Assembly: GCA_022767515.1 (NCBI GenBank)
Contig: JALENK010000015.1
Span: forward strand, 1-49,003
DNA length: 49,003 nucleotides
From: Clostridium sp.
Lineage (GTDB): Bacteria > Bacillota > Clostridia > Clostridiales > Clostridiaceae
Direction of reading: 5' to 3'
Positions 41,564 to 49,003 of the stretch are shown here, one piece after another. The translations under genes and the position numbers were made by a program. The notes under the pieces are model-generated. The model was not told the origin of the DNA. It saw nothing but the letters and a program-made list of their open reading frames with translations, and did not search any database. Position 1 is the stretch's first letter. Each line of letters opens with the position of its first letter.

Positions 41564-43414
41564 TTATTCTATTGCTACCTCTTCTGAAGTATCCTCTCTA
41601 TGATATGTTGGAACTATACTAGTCATCTTTTCTTTTATAATATTTATATCATCTTCATATAAAAGAGCCCTAAGCTCATCAAGCTTCTTTTGCAAAACAT
41701 CCATACTTTCAAATGTAGGCTTTCCTATGTATATTTTATTATGTGAAGTATTCTTTAATCCTTCTTCACTCATTAATAATTCTTCATATAATTTTTCACC
41801 AGGTCTAAGCCCTGTAACCTCTATTTTTATATCTACATTAGGCTCAAAACCTGAAAGCTTAATTAAATCATAAGCTAAATCATAAATTTTAACTGGTTTA
41901 CCCATATCGAGTACAAATATTTCTCCACCCTTAGCAAAACATCCTGCTTGAAGTACCAGCTGAGCAGCTTCTGGTATGAGCATAAAATATCTTGTTATTT
42001 TTTTGTGTGTTACTGTTACTGGTCCACCATTAGCTATTTGTTTTTTAAATAATGGAATTACAGAACCATTACTTCCAAGTACATTTCCAAATCTAACAGC
42101 TACAAACTCTGTTTTGCTCTGTTTATCCATAGCTTGAATTATCATTTCACATAATCTCTTTGTTGCTCCCATTATGTTAGTTGGATTAACAGCCTTATCT
42201 GTTGATATAAGTACAAATCTATTAACATTATACTTACTAGCCATCTTTGCTACATTTAATGTACCAAATACATTATTTTTAATTGCTTCTTTAGGACTAT
42301 CCTCCATTAGTGGAACATGCTTATGTGCTGCAGCATGAAATACTACATTTACTTTATATTCTGAAAATACCTCTTCTAATCTATCAATATCTCTAACTGA
42401 ACCTATTAAGGTTGTAAGTTTCAAATTAGGATATTTATACTTTAACTCATTTTGAATATCATAAGCATTATTTTCATAAATATCAAATATTATTAACTCT
42501 TTAGGACTGTATAATGCTATCTGCCTACATAATTCTGAACCAATGGAACCACCTCCACCAGTTACTAATATTACCTTATTAGAAATATATGTTTTTATTC
42601 CCTCATTGTCTAATGTTATTGGGTCTCTTCCAAGTAAATCCTCAACATCTACATCTTTTATTCTGCTAATAGTAGCCTCACCTTTAATTATCTCATATAT
42701 ACCAGGTATAATTTGCAATTTACATGTTGTCCTCTTACATATATTAATTATTTCTGTTTTTTCCTCTGTCTCTAATGTTGGGATTGCAATTATTATAACA
42801 TCAATTTCATATTCTTTAACCAAATCTGGTATATCATATCTATTTCCAACGACTTTAACTCCTGAAATTCTTTTACCCCTTTTGTACTGTGAATCATCCA
42901 CTAAAATTACTGGATTATATTTCATTTCACGCCTTGCAAGCATCTCATTTATTATCATAGTTCCTGCTGAACCTGCACCAACAATAAGAACTCTCTTTTG
43001 ATCTGATGAATTTTTATAAGGCATATAAAGTAACATTCTTCTATATATTCTATATAAAATTCTTAATCCAAGAACTGATACCATAATAATAATAATTCCC
43101 ATTACACTTACATTTAACGGTATAGTTGCTCCAAAAAATCTTGTATATGCTATAGTTATTAATCCAGCTAGTATACATCCTCCGACACCCAAAATAAACT
43201 CATCTGTACCTGTAAGGTCCCATAAAGAATGATATAACTTAAAACATAAGAAACAAACCAAATATATAATTGATACTACTATGCAATCATGAGAATATAT
43301 CTCAGCTATTTCTGTAAAACTACCTACATTAGTCATATTAATTGCTATTAAATAACCCATATTTACAAGAAACATATCTATAATTATTAATAGTGCAGTT
43401 CTCCAATATTTCAT
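41564..43414 (-). CDS. Membrane nucleotide-sugar 4,6-dehydratase/epimerase (CapD/PglF family)
   Basis: The 616-residue protein has four N-terminal membrane helices (to about residue 125) and a CoA-binding-like domain with VLIVGAGSAGTMIINEML. The C-terminal SDR domain begins ILVTGGGGSIGSELCRQIALYSPKEL, with FHAAAHKHVPLME and the LISTDKAVNPTNIMGATKRLCE segment. The SDR active-site Tyr is replaced by Met, as in the FlaA1/PglF group. It makes 4-keto-6-deoxy UDP-sugars for the surface glycan. RBS GGAGGAAATATT. It is transcribed from its own promoter at 43453-43481 and terminates at 41522-41556. Confidence 0.93.
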   Translation of the reverse strand: MKYWRTALLIIIDMFLVNMGYLIAINMTNVGSFTEIAEIYSHDCIVVSIIYLVCFLCFKLYHSLWDLTGTDEFILGVGGCILAGLITIAYTRFFGATIPLNVSVMGIIIIMVSVLGLRILYRIYRRMLLYMPYKNSSDQKRVLIVGAGSAGTMIINEMLARREMKYNPVILVDDSQYKRGKRISGVKVVGNRYDIPDLVKEYEIDVIIIAIPTLETEEKTEIINICKRTTCKLQIIPGIYEIIKGEATISRIKDVDVEDLLGRDPITLDNEGIKTYISNKVILVTGGGGSIGSELCRQIALYSPKELIIFDIYENNAYDIQNELKYKYPNLKLTTLIGSVRDIDRLEEVFSEYKVNVVFHAAAHKHVPLMEDSPKEAIKNNVFGTLNVAKMASKYNVNRFVLISTDKAVNPTNIMGATKRLCEMIIQAMDKQSKTEFVAVRFGNVLGSNGSVIPLFKKQIANGGPVTVTHKKITRYFMLIPEAAQLVLQAGCFAKGGEIFVLDMGKPVKIYDLAYDLIKLSGFEPNVDIKIEVTGLRPGEKLYEELLMSEEGLKNTSHNKIYIGKPTFESMDVLQKKLDELRALLYEDDINIIKEKMTSIVPTYHREDTSEEVAIE

Positions 43415-43452
43415 AATATTTCCTCCACTTTTTTCTCATTTTTCTATACTGA

Positions 43453-43481
43453 ATTATACTATCAATATTTATCATTGTCTA
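43453..43481 (-). promoter_or_regulatory. Promoter of the CapD-like gene
   Basis: On the minus strand TAGACA (43476-43481), 17 bp and TATAAT (43453-43458) lie between the cpsB terminator and the gene. Confidence 0.82.
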
Positions 43482-43496
43482 CTTAAGAACGAACAA

Positions 43497-43523
43497 AAGA
43501 GTATAATAATCAATTATACTCTT
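43497..43523 (-). terminator. Terminator of the cpsC-cpsD-cpsB operon
   Basis: A 10-bp perfect stem AAGAGTATAA / TTATACTCTT with a 7-nt loop is followed on the minus strand by TTTGTTCGTTCTT. The U tract is imperfect. Confidence 0.75.
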
Positions 43524-43541
43524 AAAATTCTAACTATAAAT

Positions 43542-44303
43542 CTATCTTTTTCTCATAAATGAGAAGAATGATTTTTTTTCTTTTATCTTTTCTCCAATAA
43601 ACTCAACAGCTTTATTTTCAATCAAATTAATTGAAGAATCCTCTATTACCTGTCTATAGTCTGCTTCAATCATATTAAATGCCTGCTTCATTTTAGTATT
43701 TCTACTTTTAATATTATGTGCATCAGAACCAACAAAATTATATATATTATTGTTAAGTAAGATTTCACTTGTCTTTTTAACATCTTTCCCAAAATTACCC
43801 AATATACTACCTGCATTCATTTGAAACAAAACTTCTTCTTCGATAAATTTATTAATATACGAAGGCTCCTTAATAATTTGAGAATATCTTTCTGGATGTG
43901 CTAAAACTACAAAATATCCTAACACTCTCAATTCATAAAACACATCAAATACATCTTCATCGAACTTATGCATTGGAAGCTCAATTAAAAGATATTTTGT
44001 ATCATTTAAGCTACCTATTTCGCCACTTTTTAAGTTTTCTAATAACTCATGACTATAATATATCTCTTGTCCATGATATACATCTATATTTAGATTTTCA
44101 CTTTTAATCAATATATTCAACTTTTTTACTAACTCTTTCACATTTTCATATGGTTCTTCTGCATATTCTCTACAAAAATGGGGAGTTGCTATTATCTTTT
44201 TTGTTCCATCTTCAACAGCTTGTCTAAGCATTTCCAATGTCATATCAATATTCTTTGAGCCATCATCTATTCCAGGTAATATATGTGAATGTATATCTAT
44301 CAT
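43542..44303 (-). CDS. cpsB: Protein-tyrosine phosphatase CpsB/YwqE (PHP family)
   Basis: The 253-residue PHP-family metallophosphatase starts MIDIHSHILPGIDDGSKN. It contains KKIIATPHFCREY, YHGQEIYY, VVLAHPERYSQI and FVGSDAHNIKSR, the metal-binding His and Asp sites of this family. It dephosphorylates the tyrosine cluster of the CpsD kinase encoded just upstream, so together they set polysaccharide chain length and export. Its ATG lies two bases beyond the cpsD stop, with RBS GAGGGAGA inside cpsD. Confidence 0.93.
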   Translation of the reverse strand: MIDIHSHILPGIDDGSKNIDMTLEMLRQAVEDGTKKIIATPHFCREYAEEPYENVKELVKKLNILIKSENLNIDVYHGQEIYYSHELLENLKSGEIGSLNDTKYLLIELPMHKFDEDVFDVFYELRVLGYFVVLAHPERYSQIIKEPSYINKFIEEEVLFQMNAGSILGNFGKDVKKTSEILLNNNIYNFVGSDAHNIKSRNTKMKQAFNMIEADYRQVIEDSSINLIENKAVEFIGEKIKEKKSFFSFMRKR

Positions 44304-44305
44304 TA

Positions 44306-44968
44306 TTATTTATCTCCCTCGCGACCATAATAATAATAATATTTTCTTCTACTATTTTCTACACCGTTTAATACAGTTCCAACAACATTAGCCCCAACCT
44401 TATCTAATAATCCTTTTGCTGCCACTACTGAATCTTTCTTTGTAGCTTCAGCTCTTACAACTAATATAATACCATCTATTTTAGTTGATAATATCTGTGC
44501 ATCAGTAACAGCTTGAAGTGGTGCTGTATCAAGAATTACCATATCATATTTTTCTTTTAATACTTCTAGTAATCTTTCCATTGTTTTTGAGCCTAACATT
44601 TCTGATGGGTTAGGAGGTAGTTTACCTGATGTAAGAACATCTAGATTGTCACTAAACTTATATACTGTATCCTCTAATTTTTCTTTTCCAATTAATACCT
44701 CAGTTACCCCTGTAGTATTTGATATTTTAAACTTTTTATGTAATGATGGCTTACGCAAATCACAATCTACTATTATTGTTTTCTTTTCAGATTGACTAAA
44801 CGCAATAGCTATATTACCTGCAACAGTAGATTTTCCTTCTCCAGGTTCTGCACTTGTCACTGCCAAAGTGTGTAATTCACTATCAAATGAAGAATATTGA
44901 ATATTAGTTCTTAAAACTCTGTATGCCTCTGCAGTAATTGACTTTGGTTTCTTATCCATTATAAACAT
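44306..44968 (-). CDS. cpsD: Polysaccharide-associated tyrosine kinase CpsD (BY-kinase)
   Basis: The 220-residue BY-kinase has Walker A TSAEPGEGKSTVAGN, Walker A' TIIVDCDLRKP and Walker B MVILDTAPL. It ends in a tyrosine cluster (five Tyr at about 210-214), the autophosphorylation site. It requires the membrane partner CpsC, encoded immediately upstream, for activation. An in-frame ATG three codons after the chosen start is an alternative. It is the second gene of the three-gene cpsC-cpsD-cpsB operon. Confidence 0.95.
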   Translation of the reverse strand: MFIMDKKPKSITAEAYRVLRTNIQYSSFDSELHTLAVTSAEPGEGKSTVAGNIAIAFSQSEKKTIIVDCDLRKPSLHKKFKISNTTGVTEVLIGKEKLEDTVYKFSDNLDVLTSGKLPPNPSEMLGSKTMERLLEVLKEKYDMVILDTAPLQAVTDAQILSTKIDGIILVVRAEATKKDSVVAAKGLLDKVGANVVGTVLNGVENSRRKYYYYYGREGDK

Positions 44969-44986
44969 ATCTACTCATTTTCTCCT

Positions 44987-45676
44987 TTACTTAATTTTTT
45001 CACTATTAGGTATAACACCAATAACAGGTAATCCTATACTTTCTTCTAAATCTTCCTTATCTTTAAATGTAGTATCTAGCATATATAATGCTACCGCAAC
45101 ACATACTCCAAGAATAAATCCAAAAATAAAGGCTATTAAAATATTAATTTTTTTATTAGGACTAACTGGATCAGTTGGAAGCTTTACTGATTCAATGACA
45201 TTTACAGATGTATCATAATAATTAGGTGATACCTTTATAAATTCTTTTGTAATTGCTTCAACTACATCTTTAGCTAATTGCTTATTTGTATTAGTATATT
45301 TAATAACAATAATTTGTGTATCTGTTTGCGGTTCAACAACTAGTGATGATTTAGCTTGATTGGCACTTATATCTGTAATTCCAGCAGATTCAAATGCATT
45401 TGATATTAAATCTGTTGTATTTATTAAAGAGGCATATGTTTTTAACATCTTTTGATACATTTGTATTTCTGAATTATTATAACTAGCAGCTTCATCTTTT
45501 TTATCTTTAACATTTTTACCTATAAAGATATCTGTTGTTGCTTGATACTTTGGTTTTATCAAAAAGAAATTTGCAACTGTTGCTATAATTGTCACAGCTA
45601 ATGTGATACTTACTATAAGTTGCCATCTCTTTTTGACTCCATCTAATATATCTTCAATTCTAATTTCTTCTTTCAT
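44987..45676 (-). CDS. cpsC: Polysaccharide chain-length regulator / kinase activator CpsC (Wzz family)
   Basis: The 229-residue Wzz-family protein has transmembrane helices near residues 18-40 and 178-198 and an extracellular domain between them. Its end, SIGLPVIGVIPNSEK, is the cytosolic activator tail for the CpsD kinase. Motifs include the N-terminal DILDGVKKRWQLIVS and KLPTDPVSPNKKINI before the second helix. It controls chain length and activates CpsD. RBS GGAGGAAAAG; its promoter lies at 45715-45743. It is the first gene of the polysaccharide operon. Confidence 0.94.
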   Translation of the reverse strand: MKEEIRIEDILDGVKKRWQLIVSITLAVTIIATVANFFLIKPKYQATTDIFIGKNVKDKKDEAASYNNSEIQMYQKMLKTYASLINTTDLISNAFESAGITDISANQAKSSLVVEPQTDTQIIVIKYTNTNKQLAKDVVEAITKEFIKVSPNYYDTSVNVIESVKLPTDPVSPNKKINILIAFIFGFILGVCVAVALYMLDTTFKDKEDLEESIGLPVIGVIPNSEKIK

Positions 45677-45714
45677 TAATCTTTTCCTCCATACTCATAT
45701 ACTTACCAAAGAAT

Positions 45715-45743
45715 ATTTTAATTGATTTTAACTAATGTTTCAA
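45715..45743 (-). promoter_or_regulatory. Promoter of the cpsC-cpsD-cpsB operon
   Basis: On the minus strand TTGAAA (45738-45743), 17 bp and TAAAAT (45715-45720) lie between the prfC stop and cpsC. No terminator is visible after prfC, so some read-through into the operon is possible. Confidence 0.75.
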
Positions 45744-45763
45744 TATCTTTAAACATAATAAAT

Positions 45764-47356
45764 TTATTCATTTTTTCCAACTCCAGATAATACTAAACCT
45801 TTATTATGATCTAATGCCCAGCTTATTCCCCAATCGTTTTGGAATATCAAAAGGTTTCTATCTCTTAAATCTTTTACCTTTTTAGTGTCTGAAGTAAGAT
45901 TTAAAGAATCAACTTCTATATCTTCATTTTCAATCCATCTAATATTTTTATAAGGTAATCTTTCGATTTTTATATCAACCCCATACTCATTATTCAATCT
46001 GTATTCTAAGACTTCAAATTGAAGAACTCCAACAACTCCAACTATTATTTCCTCCATTCCTATATGAAGCTCTTTAAACACCTGTATAGCTCCTTCTTGA
46101 GCTATTTGTGTTACACCCTTTATGAATTGTTTTCTCTTCATTGTATCAACTGGTCTAACTCTAGCAAAATGTTCAGGTGCAAAAGATGGTATACCTTCAA
46201 ACTTAAACTTATCAGAAGTAGAACATAAAGTATCCCCAATTGAAAATATTCCCGGATCAAATACACCAATAATATCTCCAGCATAAGCCTCTTCTACAAT
46301 TTCTCTATCCTGTGCCATAAATTGTTGTGGTTGTGCAAGCTTAACCTTCTTGCCACCTTGCATATGCATTACTTCCATACCTTTTTCAAATTTTCCAGAA
46401 CATATTCTCATAAATGCTATTCTATCTCTATGTGCCTTATTCATGTTTGCTTGTATTTTAAATATAAAAGCTGAAAAATTTTCATCAAAAGGATCTATTT
46501 TACCTTTACTTGAATTTCTAGAAAGAGGTGCTGTAGTCATATCTAAAAAGTGTTCTAGAAAAGGTTCTACTCCAAAATTAGTTAAAGCCGAACCAAAAAA
46601 TACAGGTGTTAATTCTCCCCTTCTTACCTTTTCTAAATCAAAGTCATCTCCAGCAATATCTAATAATTCAATATCTTCCATTAACTTAGAGTGAAGGGCT
46701 TCTCCTAATATTTCCTTAAACTTTTCATCTTCTACATTACCTTCTATTGTAGTTGCTTCCCTCTGTCCATGGTCACCACCATCAAATGCTATAATTCTCT
46801 TGTTATCTCTTTCATATACACCTTTAAAATCTTTTCCTGAACCAATCGGCCAGTTCATAGGATATGTTTTTATACCTAATTCACTTTCTACATCATCTAA
46901 AAGCTTAAATGGGTCCTGTGACTCTCTATCCATCTTATTTATAAATGTAAATATAGGAATTTCTCTCAATGCACAAACTTGGAATAATTTTCTTGTTTGC
47001 TCCTCTACTCCCTTTGCCGCATCTACAACCATTACTGCTGAATCAGCTGCCATTAATGTTCTATATGTATCCTCTGAGAAATCTTGATGTCCCGGTGTAT
47101 CTAATATATTGATACAATGGTCATTGTAATTAAATTGCATTACAGATGAAGTTACAGAAATACCTCTCTGTTTTTCTATCTCCATCCAGTCTGAAACTGC
47201 ATGCTTTGAAGCCTTTCTTGCTTTAACCGAACCAGCTAATCTTATCGCTCCTCCATATAACAAAAACTTTTCTGTTAATGTTGTTTTTCCAGCATCCGGA
47301 TGGGAAATTATTGCAAAAGTTCTTCTTTTTTTAATTTCATTTATATAATCTGACAA
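45764..47356 (-). CDS. prfC: Peptide chain release factor 3
   Basis: The 530-residue GTPase has the RF3 features: RRTFAIISHPDAGKTTLTEKFLLYGGAI (G1), the GISVTSSVMQF region (G2), ILDTPGHQDFSEDTYRTL (G3) and INKMDR (G4). C-terminal domains follow, with VEPFLEHFLDMTTAP and GVVGVLQFEVLEYRL. It recycles RF1/RF2 from ribosomes after termination. The start is a TTG codon 6-7 nt after AGGAGGATA. It is probably monocistronic and lies between the SGNH-like gene and the cps promoter. Confidence 0.97.
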   Translation of the reverse strand: MSDYINEIKKRRTFAIISHPDAGKTTLTEKFLLYGGAIRLAGSVKARKASKHAVSDWMEIEKQRGISVTSSVMQFNYNDHCINILDTPGHQDFSEDTYRTLMAADSAVMVVDAAKGVEEQTRKLFQVCALREIPIFTFINKMDRESQDPFKLLDDVESELGIKTYPMNWPIGSGKDFKGVYERDNKRIIAFDGGDHGQREATTIEGNVEDEKFKEILGEALHSKLMEDIELLDIAGDDFDLEKVRRGELTPVFFGSALTNFGVEPFLEHFLDMTTAPLSRNSSKGKIDPFDENFSAFIFKIQANMNKAHRDRIAFMRICSGKFEKGMEVMHMQGGKKVKLAQPQQFMAQDREIVEEAYAGDIIGVFDPGIFSIGDTLCSTSDKFKFEGIPSFAPEHFARVRPVDTMKRKQFIKGVTQIAQEGAIQVFKELHIGMEEIIVGVVGVLQFEVLEYRLNNEYGVDIKIERLPYKNIRWIENEDIEVDSLNLTSDTKKVKDLRDRNLLIFQNDWGISWALDHNKGLVLSGVGKNE

Positions 47357-47432
47357 GATAATATCCTCCTATTTTCTTTTTACGTACTTTCTAGTATATC
47401 ATATTTTATATTAATTAACTATAAAAAAAGAT

Positions 47433-47461
47433 AATAAATAATCTGTAAAAAATTATTTATT
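47433..47461 (-). terminator. Terminator of the SGNH-like gene
   Basis: A 10-bp perfect AT-only stem (47433-47442 with 47452-47461) with a 9-nt loop is followed on the minus strand by ATCTTTTTTTAT. Confidence 0.82.
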
Positions 47462-47473
47462 ACCTAAAATTCT

Positions 47474-48301
47474 TTACTTATTGCTTAATGTTTTCAACAC
47501 ATCACCAATGGCAACTGTATAACATTGATATCCAATGTCATTAGGCAAATCTCCATTCATTAATCCACCATCAACTACACCATTAACTTCAAAATACTTT
47601 CTTGTATCAATAGTTTTTATTCCAAGAATATCAGACACCCCAATAATAATTTGCTTATTCATATTATCGTTAGCCAATGTACTAGGTATTAACACTAATA
47701 TTTCCATAGATGGATTCTTTTCTTTGATTTTTTCTAAAAACGCAGTATATTCATCCTTAAATGTTGTGGCATCTACACCTTGTGCATTATCATTATGTCC
47801 TAAACATACTATAGTTAAATCAATTTGAGAAAAATCTTGCTTTGAAATAAAATTACTAGCATCCTTTGTCAATAAATCTGATTTAGCTAACAAATTGACA
47901 TCAGCCTTACTACCAAAATTTTGACCAATTATGTATGAAACTCCTCCACTCCAAATACCAGCTTCTGATGTTCTTCCTTCACTTAAAGCTAATTTATCAC
48001 CAATTATAGCTACATTAACATCCTCTTTATCCTTTAACTTTAGATAAAAATTCTTTCTTGGCTCTTTTTTCTCTTCTTTCTTATCATCCTTATTGTTATT
48101 ATCATCTGATGAGCTACTGTTTTGGTTTTTATCTTTAGTTTCTTCCTTTACAACACTACTTGAAGTATTATTTTTCCAATTCTCATAATCTTGAACATTC
48201 TTAGCAGTATCGTTCTTATCTTTCACAATACCATACCCCAATAATCCAATAAGTATAACACTTAAGGCAATAATCACAATTATACCTTTTTTATTTTCCA
48301 A
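47474..48301 (-). CDS. Membrane-anchored SGNH/GDSL-hydrolase-like protein with degenerate active site
   Basis: The 275-residue protein has an N-terminal transmembrane anchor (about 6-26), a linker rich in Lys, Ser and Asp (45-82), and an SGNH-hydrolase-like domain. Block I reads AIIGDKLALSEG, where the nucleophile of GDS is Lys103. Block III is intact (CLGHNDN, the GxND motif). The C-terminal DxxH region reads NGDLPND, with Leu252 where His is expected. Catalytic Ser, Asp and His therefore all appear lost. Relatives de-acylate or acylate surface sugars, and the polysaccharide locus lies nearby. The start is TTG after AGGTGT; a non-catalytic role is inferred. Confidence 0.7.
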   Translation of the reverse strand: MENKKGIIVIIALSVILIGLLGYGIVKDKNDTAKNVQDYENWKNNTSSSVVKEETKDKNQNSSSSDDNNNKDDKKEEKKEPRKNFYLKLKDKEDVNVAIIGDKLALSEGRTSEAGIWSGGVSYIIGQNFGSKADVNLLAKSDLLTKDASNFISKQDFSQIDLTIVCLGHNDNAQGVDATTFKDEYTAFLEKIKEKNPSMEILVLIPSTLANDNMNKQIIIGVSDILGIKTIDTRKYFEVNGVVDGGLMNGDLPNDIGYQCYTVAIGDVLKTLSNK

Positions 48302-48441
48302 ATAAATACACCTACTTCCTAAACCAATACAATATTAATTTTACACATTTTTCATTCTATTGTAAACATTTTTTATGCATCAGTAGCTCTAAAGAGTAAA
48401 TTTATTTTTATCATCATATTCTCTCCTAAAGATGAATATAC

Positions 48442-48756
48442 TTATGATTTTTGTTCTGTCTTGTTGTTTTTGCCCTGTCGATATATCCTCTCTTTAATAA
48501 AAATTCTCAGTTCAAAGAACAGCATAAACAGCGTTGCAATTAAAAATCCAATCATCAAAATCCTATGGCAGACAGCAAAATAGGCGATATATGCCACGAT
48601 GGCCAATAAGTACACGATAACCAATATGTGCCATTTCTTAGCGGAGCTATCAGCAATTATTTTCTTTTTTACAGCAACATCTCCCTTAATCAGCTCGTCC
48701 AAGCTAAGCCCAAATTCATCACTGATTGCAATCAGATTGGCAACATCGGGAATGCC
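48442..48756 (-). pseudogene. 5'-truncated XRE-family regulator with C-terminal membrane segments
   Basis: The frame reads GIPDVANLIAISDEFGLSLDELIKGD, the end of a Cro/CI-type helix-turn-helix domain. KKKIIADSSAKKWHILVIVYLL and two hydrophobic segments follow. The DNA-binding helices that should precede PDV are missing because an IS3-type element begins at about 48757. Local GC content is clearly higher than in neighbouring genes, suggesting acquisition from another Firmicute or a mobile element. An internal ATG at 48700-48702 could express only the 86-residue membrane part. Confidence 0.78.
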
Positions 48757-49003
48757 TGTAGTAGTATACTAAATTTGTAACACCTTGTTCGAATAATATA
48801 GTATAATATTATTCAAATCAAGGAGGATATAAATATGTCAATACGTTACAGCAAAGACTTCAAAAAAAAAGTAGTTAAAGCCTATATGGCTGGTAATAAA
48901 TCAACAGTTGAGATTGCTGCTGATTATAATATTGCCAAGAGTACTGTTAGCCAATGGGTTAAGCAGTACAAGGAAGAATGCCTTTATACCACTAATACAA
49001 CAT
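48757..49003 (+). mobile_element. IS3-family insertion sequence, left end (continues past window)
   Basis: The element appears to start at TGTAGTAG, exactly where XRE homology stops, and carries the start of an IS3/IS911-type orfA. A 9-bp inverted repeat GAATAATAT / ATATTATTC (48791-48799 with 48806-48814) lies in its leader before GGAGG. The right end, orfB and any target-site duplication are outside the window. Confidence 0.75.
48835..49003 (+). CDS. IS3-family transposase OrfA (partial, 5' end only)
   Basis: The 56 visible codons read MSIRYSKDFKKKVVKAYMAG followed by NKSTVEIAADYNIAKSTVSQ and WVKQYKE. This is the HTH_Tnp_1 (IS911/IS3 OrfA) domain that binds the element's inverted repeats. 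RBS AAGGAGGA lies 8 nt before the ATG. The frame is open to the window edge. OrfB should follow, normally by -1 frameshifting. Confidence 0.9.
   Translation, partial: MSIRYSKDFKKKVVKAYMAGNKSTVEIAADYNIAKSTVSQWVKQYKEECLYTTNTT

Noticed and set aside
42543-43001. 152-codon open frame on the plus strand inside the CapD-like gene
   Set aside because: It is antisense to a well-supported 616-residue enzyme, has no RBS and encodes low-complexity Ile/Ser/Leu-rich sequence typical of a mirror frame.
48302-48441. Small gene between the SGNH-like gene and the XRE fragment
   Set aside because: No open frame with an RBS is visible on either strand; the stretch is AT-rich with no clear element.

Overview
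The window is AT-rich, low-GC Firmicutes DNA with strong GGAGG-type ribosome binding sites, T-box leaders, a CIRCE element, endospore-germination genes (gerK type), clostridial ChW repeats and a complete crt-bcd-etfB-etfA-hbd butyryl-CoA operon directly behind rex. Together these point to a butyrate-forming, spore-forming Clostridium sensu stricto (cluster I). The species cannot be named from the sequence alone. Most genes lie on the minus strand, so the window reads largely right to left. No rRNA, tRNA or CRISPR array was found.

Layout. 1-9250: groES with its CIRCE operator, a group-B-like [FeFe] hydrogenase, an 8-oxoguanine glycosylase, a secreted 12-repeat ChW protein with a GH19 hydrolase domain, the NfnAB electron-bifurcating transhydrogenase, and hbd. 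9295-13977: etfA, etfB, bcd and crt, then rex with a consensus promoter. A Rex-type operator lies between rex and crt. 13996-18330: a phospholipase-C-like protein, a radical-SAM/SPASM pseudogene broken by a 17-bp tandem duplication, manC and an aldehyde dehydrogenase. 18350-18484: a cluster of DnaA boxes. 18571-25275: a polysaccharide deacetylase, an unusual SigI-C/RsgI fusion, ispF, an unknown protein, an HNH protein, T-box plus thrS, and 5-formyl-THF cyclo-ligase. 25353-31973: a divergent Asn T-box plus asnB, the pabA-pabB-pabC operon, a signal-peptidase-like protein lacking both catalytic residues, and an AlbA_2 protein. 32064-35758: gerKC-gerKA divergent from gerKB. 35880-45743: an extracellular polysaccharide locus (Wzy-like polymerase, GalU, priming glycosyltransferase, glucosaminidase/amidase, CapD-like dehydratase, CpsB, CpsD, CpsC). 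45764-48301: prfC and a degenerate SGNH-hydrolase-like membrane protein. 48442-49003: a compositionally foreign XRE-regulator fragment cut by an IS3-family element that runs off the window.

How the genes work together. The left third is a redox and energy module. Bcd-EtfAB and NfnAB both bifurcate or confurcate electrons with ferredoxin, hydrogenase is a potential ferredoxin outlet, and Rex senses NADH/NAD+. The right third builds, polymerises and regulates a surface polysaccharide, with its own promoters and terminators splitting it into cpsC-D-B, capD, the lytic enzyme, and the priming transferase with galU. The centre is housekeeping (Thr and Asn metabolism, pABA/folate, isoprenoids) and spore germination.

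The observations most worth following are the fusion of a SigI C-terminal domain to RsgI without a sigma-2 region, the signal peptidase homologue with Asn and Ala at the Ser/Lys dyad, the DnaA-box cluster, the divergent Asn T-box, and the cleanly explained radical-SAM pseudogene.
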